Part shown: one piece after another, positions 52,864 through 64,000 of the stretch
Layout: every line of letters starts with the position of its first letter
Numbering within the stretch: the stretch's first letter is position 1
Assembly (NCBI GenBank): GCA_020310875.1
Contig: CM035406.1
Span: forward strand, 225,773,442 to 225,837,441
From: Ceratopteris richardii
Taxonomy: Eukaryota > Streptophyta > Polypodiopsida > Polypodiales > Pteridaceae
Reading direction: 5' to 3'
Length of the DNA stretch: 64,000 nucleotides
Made by a program: the position numbers and the translations under genes
The notes under the pieces: model-generated
The model's database searches: none
What the model saw: the letters and a program-made list of their open reading frames with translations, nothing else
Told to the model about the DNA's origin: nothing

Positions 52864-53120
52864 GTTTCTTATATTAATTTTTTTTCCTAAAAAGGAAGGG
52901 ACCTTGAGTTTGTTTTTCCTAAATAATGGTTGGTAACTCTCTTAAAAGTGGATATTTTGGGATGTTGACTCCATTCAGTTTCTAGGCTTGTGAGATAAAA
53001 TGGAAAAATCATTTTGTTAAGTCGGATACATATAAGAATATTATCCTTTCCTTGATGTTTTCAAGAATAATTATTATTTTCTTTTGCAGGATTATTTTCG
53101 TATTGAGTTATGCTCCAGGT
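52864..53120 (+). mobile_element. LINE ORF2, third piece of the twice-split copy (right end uncertain)
   Basis: Right of the Ty3 element, short blocks parallel the intact LINE in order: KKEGTLSLFF for KKNEGGLGLIFPS, GATATTTTGGGATGTTGAC for the DIWDV codons, and TTTGCAGGATTATTTTCG near 53093 for the LLQDSIW codons. Heavy decay makes the right boundary a guess; it may run to the A-rich stretch near 53420. Confidence 0.55.
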
Positions 53121-53849
53121 AAAATGTGAATAAAATATCTATCAAGCATCATATATTCTTTTATATTGGCAACCTTATTTGGAATGATCTATACACAAAA
53201 GGAGGTGGAGTAATCATGTTTTATAGAATCCCTCACTAATATCTCTTATGGCTTCAAACAATGTGAAGGGTACATTCAGACTCATGTTGTGTGGCACAAT
53301 AGATGCATTTATTTACACGAAGTGAAGCTCTCTCTATTATTTCCAAGGACATCTAGATGAGATTCAAGAATAATGGAGGATTTATGCATCACATCTCAAT
53401 AAAAGAAGAATTGCATAAAAAAAACCAACAACTGGGGAGTAGAACAAGCCCCAAAATCTAACAATAACAACCAACCTAGAGGATAGAAAATATCGTAGCA
53501 AGTTTGGTAGGAATATATAAGAATAAAAGCTTTCCTCTCCATCTATTTGGAGGAAGAGTGAGAATTATTTAATATAAGCACACATTAAGAACATCCAATA
53601 TGCATATGAAGGCATTCATAATTGAACTTTCCAATGCAACAAGGCATTGCAACAACATATTCTTACATCCTCCATTTAAAACAAACTTCTAGTCATTTAA
53701 AGTAACATATTCTTATAGCCTCCATTTAAAGAAAAATTTATTCGAATTATGAAGAACATCTAAATTGTCAATATAAATAATTTCATACGAATCATTTCGT
53801 CTTTTTTTAGATATAGTTAGACCATGTTTACCTTCTAGTCAGACAACTA
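53121..53849. other. Unassigned, AT-rich
   Basis: No family recognised. Possibly the worn 3' end of the LINE before it. Two near-copies of ACATATTCTTAYA.CCTCCATTTAAA lie at about 53659 and 53706. Confidence 0.3.
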
Positions 53850-54780
53850 CTCATCTACATGACGTGGAGGCTTCCCCATGGTCAATCTACTAAAGCAATG
53901 TCAGAACTATTTGTTATCAGTGCTTCCACACTTAGAAAGTACACTTTCATAGTTTTCAAGATACTAACTAATAAAAGTTTGTTTCATAGGTATGGAATTT
54001 ATCCTCAATCAGGAGAGAGATTGCAAGGTATTATTGAAGACTATAAAGATCTCACTAGTCTACAATAGATTGAAGGTGCAAAAGATTGAAAACATATTAA
54101 ATTATATAGAAAACCTACAGAAGAATGTTATCATTCTCAATATGTGAATGGACATGGATTCCCAAGCATTGCTTTACAAGGAATTGTGGATTCCAAAGAA
54201 TTGCTTTGAAGTGTTGTCAGAATGGCCCTAGTGGAGTGCATGACTCCACACATTTCAAAGTGTGTACTTTATATCCTACACTAAAGTCTATAAGCATTTT
54301 ATCTAAGTCTAGTATCTAAGTATGTGGAGAGCTTGTTAAACCTTATTTATTAGGTGATTCGGCATACAAGACTGCAACATTTCTTGTTAAGGCTTTCTGT
54401 CCAATAGTGGGTTTCAAAGTCAAAGAGAAAATTGCATTTGATAAAAATCACTCATTTGGAATTTTGAAATCTTGATGGTGGATCCTCCAAACTTTAAATG
54501 TAGATTTGTCTTTAGGTCCTATGGTTGTAAGATAATATTGGCTTTTTCATAATTTTGTGCAACTTCAAGGAGAATGTGAACCCAATGTAGAAGATGATCC
54601 TTACTCAAATAACAGTGAGGACCCATACTGTTGGAGGAATTCAATGCATCGTGAAGAGGACTCATGGTTATGCAATGCACTATTTAGAGATTCTGTTCAA
54701 ATTATGCAAGTACCCAATAAACTAGTGAGTTTGATGTATTTTAGTATAATAATATACTCTATAATTTCACATGACTAAGA
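53850..54780 (+). pseudogene. Decayed PIF/Harbinger-like transposase (DDE_Tnp_4 type)
   Basis: Blocks appear in the order of a Harbinger transposase: IEGAKDXKHIKLYRKP resembles the IDGTHI...P block, then GIVDSKELL, NGPSGVHDSTHFKV (PGS-HDS block), LVKPYLLGDSAYKTATFLVKAF (LLGDSGYP block) and KIAFDKNHSFGILKS (R..IE.FG.LK block). Several stops and frame changes separate them (for example at 54067, 54316 and 54473). The element ends and the TTA/TAA-type duplication were not found. The 73-codon stretch at 54557 (ECEPNVEDDPYSNNSED) may be the gene's C-terminus. The family call is from motif order only. Confidence 0.6.
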
Positions 54781-55199
54781 ATCATTTTCTTTTGGGTTAA
54801 AGAGAAATATGAAATGGAGATTCACGGTGGATAGAAAGAAGAATGGATATACTTACTTTGAGTTGAAGAATTGCATAGCTCATGATAAACAAGTGATTTG
54901 TATTGAAAAGATTATGTATGATTATTATGCTATACAAGGAGTTTAGTTGTTTTTTTCCTTAGTCATTCTCAATTGATCTATGTTACTTTAAATAGTTCAT
55001 AGGAATTCTTGTATAATTTGTTAATTTAATCAAAAAATTTAGTTAAGAAATATCTAATGAAACATGTGCTCATAATTTCAGTCATTAGAAGATGGGTGAC
55101 TTTATGCATAGGCCCCTAATTCTGATGACTTGAGTTCGCCGCATCTATGTTGCATGTGCACCTAATCTCCATTCGGTGACCCAAAAAGTATAATCCTCC
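54781..55199. other. Unassigned
   Basis: A plus-strand open piece near 54806-54945 (KWRFTVDRKKNGYTYFELKN) looks protein-like but I cannot place it. No other signal is visible. Confidence 0.25.
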
Positions 55200-56537
55200 A
55201 TTTGGTGTTCAAGTTAAACTATGTACAATCAATCCTCCATAAACTGATGGACAAACAAAATGGATGAACTAAGTCTAGAACAATATCTCCATTGCACCAT
55301 CAGCTATGATCAAAATGATTGTTTTGAGCTCTTACCATTTTTCCTATAATAGAAATGTTCATACATCTATCAAGAAAACTCAATTCTTTGGAAATTATGG
55401 AAAATATCCAAGCATGGATATACAACTCTCAAATCATGTCAAGAATCTAGTTGCCAGAGACAAGGTGCAGTACCTAATGGATATTCACAGATGTGGTTAC
55501 TCAAAAATAATTTACGGACTTCAAGGGCTTGTGCAAATCTAGACCATGAGAGATTTGGTCCATCCATCATCTTGGCCAAGCTAAATGGAGTCATTTTCAA
55601 GTTTTAGATACCAAGTAGCATGCGAATACATCCACTTTTCCATGTGTCCATGTTGGAACCATATCAGATTCAGCATTGGGGGGGGGGAGAGACCTAGTCC
55701 TTTGCCACCTATTAAGATTGATGATTATGAAGAACTCAAAGTTGAGCATGTCCTAGACTCAAGAATATCGTAAGGAAGATTGGATTACCCTGCTCATTGG
55801 AAAGGATATGATATCAACGATCGTACTTGGGAACATAAAGAAAACCTTAAGGGAGCACCAATAAAGGTTTGAGAATTTCAGAAGAAAAATCCATTGAAGC
55901 TGAGACTAGAGAACATGAAGCTCCTCATGGAACTCATCGCTTGAGGGGGAGGTGATATCATGGTCAAAGGAAACCATTTTGAATCTCAGATTCTATGTGT
56001 CTTTCTATATCTCATGATTGGTTCACTAATTGGGAAACTTATGCAACCATTGCATCGAGAACATGGAAAAATCCTAAGATCGACTATCTACTTGCTAGAT
56101 TATGACAACCATACGTCTTGTTCAAAGTGTTCACATCATCAATGATAACATCAAGTCGTAACTGCCTTGAACTGCCTTTGATAGACGACCCTTGAACACT
56201 ATTTAAGGAGGACATGTGCACATACATATTTAGTCTTGCTAATGCGAGTCTTGGGATGTGAATGAGTCATGATCACCAAGTAAGTACTTCCAAGTTCTAG
56301 TTATAGTTCTAGTCTTGTCTTTTGTTGTAGTCTTTTGTCTTGCTCTAGTCTTGTATCTTGGACATCCTCTCTTTTCTTGTTGTAATCTCATAGTACGAGA
56401 TACTTTCCACTTATTTCTTATATCTATTTCATCTCCTTGAAGGGAGTTCTTGTAATCTAGAGTTCTTGCTTCATACCTATGATCTTGAGTTCTGGTATCC
56501 TCTGTATCATCTCTAGTTGAGTTATCTACACCTACGA
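55200..56537 (+). mobile_element. Ty3 chromodomain-element fossil: integrase end, chromodomain, LTR
   Basis: Pieces in order: TDGQTKWMN (integrase HPQTDGQTE block), SYNRNVHTSIKK...NYGKYPS (the following host-factor-like region), PPIKIDDYEELKVEHVLDSR and HWKGYDINDRTWE (chromodomain, about 55713-55832). Then comes a purine tract (TTGAGGGGGAGG) and an LTR starting TGATATCATGG at 55953. Chromodomain integrases mark the chromovirus branch of Ty3. It is old and broken in many places; no gag or RT is seen here. Confidence 0.8.
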
Positions 56538-58694
56538 GGGGAGCACTAAATTGTTCCCTCTTACTAGACTAGATAAGATTTCAGAATTACACCTTTGATT
56601 ACAAGATCAACCATCTAGGGAAAATAATACAAGAACATGTAAATGATAGAATAACTCCTACAACTCGAGACTCATAGATATGGATAACTCGATTAGAGAT
56701 GATACAGGAGATCCCATAGCCAAAGATAGTAGGTATGAAGCAAGATATGTGGATAATAGGAACTCGTTTTAGGGAGATGAAGTAGATACAAGAAATAACA
56801 AGACAAGATCTCATACTATGAAATTACAAGAGGAAAAGGCTAGATGTCCAAAAACTAGACTAATGAGGACTAGAGCAAGGAACAAGACAAGAAGTGGAAC
56901 TCGAACTTTGAAAGTACTTACTTGGTGATCACGACTCCTTGAGCTCGCAAGAATCATATTGGCAATCCCTCCTTATATAGGTGTTAAAGGGTGGTTCATC
57001 AATGACAGTTATGAATTCATGATATCATTGAAGATATCATCAATTTGAAACAAGATCTCTAGGTGTCAAAATAAGGCAAATAGACAATTGATCTTAGGGT
57101 TTTGGCATGTTTCAGATGCAATGGAAGCATTGGTTTCTCCAAAATCTGAAGCAATCATGAGATATAGAAATCACATGGAAACTGATGATTAAGATGCTTT
57201 GATTTTCTCACAATGTCAACTCCTCCTCAAGCAACACGTTCCACAAGGAGTAGCCATGTTCTATAGCTTTGGTTTTATCGGATTCTTCCTATGTAATTCA
57301 CAAATCTTGATTGTTATTGCCTGAAAATTCTCTCTAAGCTCTCGAGTATGATCCTTTACGTCACACGCTTTCCAATGAATAAGGTATTCCAATCTTACTT
57401 TACAGATTCTTGAGTCTAAGATATGCTCAACCTCAAATTCTTCATGATCCTCAATCTTGATAGGTGGTGAAGGACTGGGTTTCTCTTCTTCTTTCTTATG
57501 TTCTTCATGTGATAGATCCTTTGAGCTTCTAGTAGTACATTGTGCTATTTCCAAGATCTTTGATGGAGAGCCTTGAGTATGTATACCTCCTTGATTGAAC
57601 ATGAACTCCTCCTTATCCTTTAGCTTCTTGTTATCTTCATAATATGTATACTCCATATCATTTATAATAACTTCTTGGGACTCAAAGACTCTTGATTCGT
57701 ATTCTTGGAAAACACTACCTTGATTACTCAACTCTTCTAGCTCTCAGACTTTTTCTTTCTTTGAACAATCAACTCTCACATTGACTTGCTTGATTGATAA
57801 CACCCCCGAGGTATTTGCTTGAGGCATGGATAGCAATAGATACTTCACTTGAGGCTTGAGGCCACTTCAAAATTGATTAATCATGTAGTTTTCTTGATAT
57901 GTAGTTCCTGGAAACAACATCTTGATATTTTAGGCATACATTGAAACTGATCGATCATCTTGTAAGCTTTTCATGTCTTGGACATGTCCAATCAAGTCCT
58001 TTATGGTAGCTTGAATCCCCTTGCATAGGAAATCCATGGTGCCTATTCTTGGTGAAGGTAATCTTGGCCAAATGTCAAGGGAGAACTAGATTATGCCCTC
58101 TGACTAGACTATACAAGATTTTAGAATTACACCTTTGATTACAAGATCACCCATGTAGGGGAAAATAATATAAGAATATGTAAATGATACAAGAAGCCCC
58201 ACAATGGGGGACCATAGGTATGAAGCAAGATCTCTTGATTATAGGAACTCCCTTCAGGGAGATGAAGTAGATATAAGAAATAACTAGACAAGATCTCATA
58301 CTATGAGATTACAAGAGGACAAGGCTAGATGTCCAAGTACTAGACTAATTAGGACTAGAACAAGGAACAAGACAAGAATAGGAACTCAAACTTTGAAAGT
58401 ACTTAGTTGTTGATCATGGCTCCTTGAGATCCCAAGATTGATATTGGCAAGACTGAGTATGAATGTATCCAATTCCTCCTTCTATAGGTTTTCAAGAGTG
58501 GTTCATCAATCACGGTTATAAATTGATGATGTCATCAATGATATCATCAATTTGAAAGAAGACCTCTCTGTGTTAGAGTAAGGAAAGTAGACGGTCAATC
58601 TTAGGGTTTTGACATGTTTTGGATGCAATGAAAGCATTGGGTTATTCTAAAATCTTGTCTAGTCTAGCAAGAGGGAACAATCTAGTGCTACCCC
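56538..58694 (-). mobile_element. Small non-autonomous Ty3 chromodomain element, opposite orientation
   Basis: Two LTR copies (56552-57218 and about 58094-58643) homologous to the LTR at 55953 lie in reverse orientation. Between them is only about 0.9 kb. The internal region has no RT or integrase catalytic block. It holds one 156-codon minus-strand frame ending in a chromodomain (57261-57731). A purine tract precedes the left LTR in element orientation (CTTGAGGAGGAG). The outer 50 bp on each side are inverted copies of each other (56538-56587 and 58644-58694), so the boundaries are complex. It is an old fossil. Confidence 0.7.
57261..57731 (-). CDS. Chromodomain frame in the non-autonomous element
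   Basis: 156 codons starting MSNQGSVFQEYESR. The N-terminal 90 residues are acidic and polar (EVIINDMEYTYYEDNKKL) and unassigned. PSPSPPIKIEDHEEFEVEHI opens a chromodomain with VEHILDSRICKVRLEYLIHW, corresponding to the VE.IL..R...G...YLVKW pattern. It is directly parallel to the chromodomain at 55713. In chromoviruses this domain sits at the integrase C-terminus and steers insertion to marked chromatin; here no integrase core precedes it. Whether it is expressed is unknown. Confidence 0.6.
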   Translation of the reverse strand: MSNQGSVFQEYESRVFESQEVIINDMEYTYYEDNKKLKDKEEFMFNQGGIHTQGSPSKILEIAQCTTRSSKDLSHEEHKKEEEKPSPSPPIKIEDHEEFEVEHILDSRICKVRLEYLIHWKACDVKDHTRELRENFQAITIKICELHRKNPIKPKL

Positions 58695-59299
58695 AATAAG
58701 GAAAAGCCAAAATATCTCAACATCTATGTTTATGTGATGATCTATATGTATATAACATAATAAAATGAGTTTTTCATTTTATCTGACAAGCCCAAAAAGT
58801 CAGTTGGGTAAAAATCCCTAAATATCCACTCAGTATACATTTTTTAGGAAAAGCATACTCATGCTCCCTTCCTCTTTAGGAAAACAACAACTATGATGAG
58901 AAAATATAGGGATTATAGTACAACCTTCGTTTCTCCCTCACAAGAATCTCCTTGTAGAATAAATAGATTCATCTCCTTATGCCGTAGACGAGCTTTGCAA
59001 AACTGAGAGGATGCGATGCTAGTACTCTTCCCATCTACCTAGATAAATGGTATAGTCAATACTCAAGTGGCCATTTTACTATGTGGGAGGCACTAAAGAC
59101 AACGTTATCGCAGACATTGTGACCAAGCAACTCCTTGAAAAGAGATCTAGATTAGCTAGAGAACCTAAAGCTGAGATCATATGAATCCTTTCATGAATTT
59201 CACACTACGACAAAGGCACTTGTTTCAAATCTGCCAAATGCTCCAGGTGATTTCTTGGTTAGAAAATAGATAGATAAAGCTTTGCCTAATTCATCTAAG
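58695..59299. other. Unassigned
   Basis: AT-rich; no gene recognised. From about 59050 short plus-strand pieces (KRSRLARE) may be the worn start of the Ty3 gag that follows. Confidence 0.3.
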
Positions 59300-61060
59300 T
59301 AGAAGCTTTTAGAGTCTCTTAGAAACTATGGATCAGACTTAGAGAGTATCAAGCAGCTTGGGAAGGAGTTGGAGGCCTTAAGAATGTAGCAAAGTTTCCA
59401 AGAAGAGAAGGTCGTGCAACCACCACCATGCCACAATGATGATGAAGTGGCTCAACTTCCTCATGAGCTAGAAGATTTGTGGACCACACAAGACATAGGA
59501 AGGATGGCTTGGTGTACAATATGTAGCACCAATGGACATTCCAATGCTAATTGTCCTAACAAGGTAAGCTCTCAATTCTATGGCAAGGATGGCCATGAAG
59601 CTAGAGATTGCTACTACCTCAAGGGAGCACATCAGCAAGGTAACCCTTAAGTTCTAGATCGTATTATGCTAGTAATTCAAATGCACCAAGTAGAGAAGAG
59701 ACTCATCCAACTCGACCTAGATATAATAATCCATTAATGTGTGATTTTTGTGGTGAGTATGGCTTTATGGAGAAGAGGTGCTTCTTACTAGAAGGTGCAC
59801 CTCCTTGTCAGCATTGTCGAGATGCTAAGCATCACTACACCAGAGAATGCCCAAGAATCTGGCCTACTCTAATTCACATGATTGTAATCTCCCCACAAGT
59901 AGAAGGTATGACTACCTAGTCATATGTTGTGTCATCCTCTTTGGTTCCCATGATGACTAGTAGCAGACAAGTGGGAGCAACCTACAAGGAGGAACAACAC
60001 GGACTCAAACATAGAGATAAGGAAAAGAAGTCTGGTTGGAAGGGCGAAGCAGACATTGAAAGAGCTTATGAGAGGGTGACTACTTCACTGAGGGATCAAC
60101 CAACAAGTTCTCAGGAAGAAACAAAAGAGGTGACACATTGAGGAAATCTTGAAAGGTATTCATCATAAGCTTAGTGTGTACCACCTCATAAAAATGGATT
60201 TAAACGCAAGCAGTGACTTGTTGAAGATTATACAATCTGCCTACTTTAGCCCACCTCCTGGCATAGATGGTTTCATGGTTCACTTTCCTCCTACACCTTG
60301 GCTGACTATCAAAGTTCAAGACTATCAGTATTTATAAGAGATGAAGCTTTGATTCGTTATTATAGATGGAGGTTCAGACATGAACTTGGTGCTAGATTTC
60401 ACGATGGAAAAACTTAAACTGAACCACATCTAGGCAGTACCCTTCATACTTACATTAGTAGACTCGACATTATTGGAAAGGTACTTATGATAGTGAAGGG
60501 TTGTCACTTTATTCTAGAATTTGTTGTTATTGTTCTACCATAGGAGACTTCTTACCCTATACTCTTGGGAAGGCATTGGCTAAGGCAAGCGCAAGCTCTA
60601 TAGCATTGGGGAAAGAACAATTTTCGGATTTCATGAAGTACTAACAATCAGATACAACTACATTTGGAAGAAGGATAACACATTGGTAAGGCTACAGGTT
60701 ATACAGTCATCACTCAAGTAGCACATTCCTTACCTCAAGAAGCAGATACATTATTAAATTGGATGATCGAGAGCACACAAAGTTGCACTATGGAAATTAG
60801 TGAGAAAGATGAAGAATTTGTAGATGAAGAATTTGTAGATGAAGAAGTTGCAGAAGAAGCCCACGGAAGTCATGAAGATTATGGTCACTAAAGGCACTCT
60901 TCTTGTCATATAGTGTTTTTCGAAGGGATAACTATTGATCTCAAAACGATCATTACTATCCTGCCCATGCCTATTCCACAAACTCTAAAGGAAGTACAAA
61001 GTCTTTCAGGCCATGCAAGATACCATAGAAGATTTATCCGAATGAATTAGAAATAGCTAA
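59300..61060 (+). mobile_element. Ty3/gypsy fossil: gag knuckles, protease and RT-end remnants
   Basis: CTICSTNGHSNANC (about 59515) is a CCHC knuckle. It is followed by degenerate ones (GKDGHEARDC, CDFCGEYGF, CQHCRDAKHHYTREC) to about 59855. FVIIDGGSDMNLVLDF (about 60354) and YPILLGRHWL (about 60553) fit the two ends of a retropepsin. LPMPIPQTLKEVQSL...RYHRRFI (about 60960-61040) matches the stretch after the Ty3 RT palm. RT core, RNase H and integrase are not visible. It is old, with many breaks. LTRs were not found. Confidence 0.7.
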
Positions 61061-61249
61061 GCTCTCGAAAATCAAGTGTCAATCATGCAAAAAGGTTCAA
61101 CTATGAATTCTGCAAGTGGACAAATAAAAAAGGAGGACCCAAAGTTGTGGAATAAATTTAGAATCTCCACCAAACTCAATCAAATGCAAATCTCATCAAA
61201 TCAACCACCAAAAAGTGCACCGATATTGATTGGTGAGTGGTTAGCTAGA
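61061..61249. other. Unassigned
   Basis: Short AT-rich stretch between the Ty3 fossil and the probable LTR of the copia element. No feature recognised. Confidence 0.3.
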
Positions 61250-64000
61250 TTCTAGGAAAAGTAAAACTCTATATAAGCATCATCCCCTCTTTGTTTCTTG
61301 AGCTATATGCATTCCAAGAGTTTCCCACTTAGTTTAGTGAAGTCATAAACTCCATCAAGAAGCCCCCTTCCTTGCTTGCTTACCTCATTTTCTCATGATT
61401 TTGCTCCTCTCTATCTAGAGGTGTAGTTAGGCTTTTCCAAATCTGATTGTCGCATATTTCTGAACATTGTCTGATCTCCCATTGTGCTCATTTTCATTGA
61501 TTTCAAGATTCATTTGGTCTCTCACATAGTTCCCTAAACTCTTCCAAAGTATCAAGTTATTTGATTGAGTGAGTTGTGAGAAATCGCCAACTTTGTGAAG
61601 GTATATCTCTACACATATGTAGAGAGTGTTCCAAATAGGTAGCTTGTTTTGGAGAGGGTGATTCTCCTAGGTGGAATATCCATTTTGGATGCTTTAAATC
61701 TTGTTCATATCTCTTACATTCTATTGTAAGTCTTAAAAAGTTTTCTTTAAGTCTATGTACTGTTGTAGAGAAAATTTCAGAACAATGAGCATATATCATT
61801 GCTTATGGACCTAGTGGAGGGTAGCCATCTTCCACTGTTGCATTGGGGTGCTAGAATCATCCCTCTTCAGCGGTATCTTAGAAATTTTGGAGGCTTGGAA
61901 ACGTCAGTGGGCATCATATTGAAGACTTGAAGCGATCAAGAGAACTCCTGGGAGCACAAGCAAGACTTATCAAAGAAAGGACACATCGAAAGGGGGCTAC
62001 ATTGATGAAGATCTCAATTAGTCGAAGGTTAGCAAGGGAGAAGCTATCAAAAGGTAATGTCCAAACCTTCTAAATCATACAAACACTTGAGGAAGAAGCT
62101 AGAGAAGCATCTTAGAGCTTAGTATGGCTGAGTATAATGCACCAATAGAGAAGTTAGAGAAAGGCAATTATCAACCATGGAAATTTAGAGTTATCAACTA
62201 CCTTATGGGCAAAGGACTCTTGGGATTAGTGAGCGGAATGGAGCCAATGCCTCATGTACATGATCCACCACTTAAAGGGAATTTTAACGCATTTAATTAT
62301 TGGATTGAAAGGGATAGAAGATTCATATTCATTCTATCCCAACACATAAGCAATAACATGATAGGGCATATACAAGACTTGAACACATCCAAGAAGGTTT
62401 GGGAGACATTGGAGAGATTGTACTCTTCATCGACCAAGGCAAGGAATATTCAGCTCAATAATGAGCCAAATAATATTAGAAAAGCACAAAGTAATAACAT
62501 AAATGAGTACATTTGAAGGTTAAGGAGCTTGCAGATGCCCTAGGCTCATTTGGGAGCCCAATCTAAGATGAGGATCTTGTCGTGCACACTCTCAACGGCT
62601 TGAGAGAGGATGAAAAGTGGAAAGCATTCACCACATCAGTTTATGCAAGGGATTCCCTTCTAGAATTTGATCATTTAGTCACATTGATGGTGACCAAGGA
62701 GATGAACGAAGGAGGTTCACAATCAAAGGGTAGCAAAGTCCAAGTTTTCCATGTAGGTAGAGGCAAATGAAAAACACAAAACTCCCAAGGTAGACGGAGA
62801 TGAAGGTCAAACTCAAGCTCAAGCAACCAAGAAGGCTCCAACCAAAGCTATGGATCGAGGAAGAGGAAGGAGTAGAGGACGATCACATGGAAGAGAAGCA
62901 TATAATGGAGAAAGCAACAATTATGGAAAACTGGGCCATTGTGCAATAGATTGTTGGTCCAATGGAGGAGACAATCAAGGATACAAAAGGAACCAAGGTA
63001 ATTATGCTAATATTTCAGCACATTTAGAAGATGAGAACTTTCTTATGATGTATGATTCAAGTGAAAGAGTCAATTCAGATTTTACATGGTACATTGATAG
63101 TGGTTGTAGCCACCATATGAGTTGCAATAAAGATGTTTTCCTTAATTTACACTCACCCATCACTCAAGGACATGAAGAGAAAGAGGATGACACTGAGCAC
63201 AAGGTTACACATGTGGAAGATTTTGCATTTGAATGGAGCTCAAAGATCCAAGGTGTTGAAGGATGTGTTGCATGTGCAAACCATCACAAAGAAGTTGGTT
63301 TTGGCAGGTCAAATTGTTGAAAGAGGTTATGAGGTGAGGTTCAATGATCAAGGATGTTTTTTTGAAGACCCCATGCAAGACCACAAGCTCATAGAAAAAG
63401 GAAAGAAGCAACAAAGACTCTTTGCCATGGAGGTAAAGCCATCAACCCCTCACACTGTCTACTTGTCAATTGGAAATAAAGAGATAGCACAAATTGACTT
63501 ATGGCATAAAAGAATTGGACATATAAACTTACAAAGGATGAAGCACATGCAAAGGAAGGGCTTGGTGAGTGGTCTACCTGATCTTACATCTTAGAATATG
63601 CAACCTTTGTGCCATGCTTGTCAATTAGGGAAATAAACCTGATTGCCATTCAAGAAGGGAGCATATGTAAGCAATGAAGTGTTGAATCTCATACACACAG
63701 ATGTATGGGGAACTAGAAGGGAACCATCCATTGGAGGTAATAGATATTTTGTCAAATTTATAGATGATCATTCAAGGTTTCTTTGGATGTATTGCATGAA
63801 GTCAAAGTCAGAGGTGTTTTAGACGTTCAGAAACCTTGTGGAGAAGGAAATAGGGAAGTATATAAATACTCTTAGATATGATGGAGGGGGAGAGTATTTT
63901 TCAGAATTTTCAAAATTTCTACATGAACATGGCAACAATAGGCAATCCATTTGCAAGTATAAACCTCAGCAAAATGGGTGGCAGAGAGGAAGAATATATA
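61250..64000 (+). mobile_element. Ty1/copia element fossil, running off the window
   Basis: Gag starts at an ATG at 62124 (MAEYNAPIEKLEKGNYQPWK, then VWETLERLYSSS). A broken knuckle is seen near 62930 (GKLGHCAIDCW). The protease block WYIDSGCSHHMSCN is at about 63088. The pre-integrase zinc region LWHKRIGHINLQRMKHM...CHACQLGK spans 63500-63640. The integrase opens with HTDVWG (about 63698) and continues with FIDDHSRFLWMY and GGGEYFSEF to the window edge. Integrase before RT is the Ty1/copia order. The upstream LTR is inferred from CTCTATATAAGCATC (about 61267), a promoter-like site; its exact ends and primer site could not be fixed. It is broken in several places and incomplete in this window. 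Confidence 0.85.

Overview
The window is a transposon graveyard from a land plant with a large, repeat-rich nuclear genome. The evidence is L1-type LINEs whose ORF1 has a DUF4283-like domain and a CCHC knuckle, a CACTA DNA transposon, a 13.5-kb Tat/Ogre-like Ty3 element primed by tRNA-Asp, chromodomain Ty3 elements and a Ty1/copia element. Codon style and the LINE family would suit a fern or another large-genome plant, but the sequence alone does not settle the clade. I see no intact host protein gene, rRNA gene or canonical tRNA gene. The best host remnant is one 64-codon exon with clean splice sites at 21559-21750 on the minus strand.

Layout. 1-954 is unassigned. 955-6276 is a CACTA element with CACTACAACA termini and a GTA target duplication; it holds a 3.1-kb ATGCAT minisatellite and a small minus-strand gene remnant. 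6277-12600 holds minus-strand LINE fragments broken up by LTR sequences. 13055-15608 is a 5'-truncated LINE with a 14-bp target duplication. 15712-21490 is a full-length LINE with a 19-bp target duplication and only one stop codon in each ORF. 21890-25544 is a third LINE, with two frameshifts. 26140-30070 is a LINE tail split by a 2.8-kb non-autonomous LTR element at 27065-29905.

30071 to about 53120 is one old LINE split twice: by an old LTR element (31460-37839) whose LTRs carry a tRNA-like module, and by a young Ty3 element (39332-52858). The young element has two 608-bp LTRs with four differences and a perfect CTATA duplication. It looks whole: a 269-codon ORF upstream of gag and a 2801-codon gag-pol ORF. 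The polyprotein is odd in having two integrase-type zinc modules, a second aspartic-protease-like domain after the integrase, and a tail of repeated tryptophan motifs. Its leader holds a 1.35-kb tandem array.

53850-54780 is a decayed PIF/Harbinger-like transposase. 55200-58694 holds two chromodomain Ty3 remnants in opposite orientation, the second a small non-autonomous form. 59300-61060 is a decayed Ty3 gag-protease-RT remnant. From about 61250 to the window end is a decayed Ty1/copia element that continues past the edge.

The pieces do not form a cellular pathway. Their relation is historical. Nesting gives the order: old LINEs, then old LTR elements inside them, then the young Ty3 element. 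Family calls rest on motifs read by eye; no database search was run.
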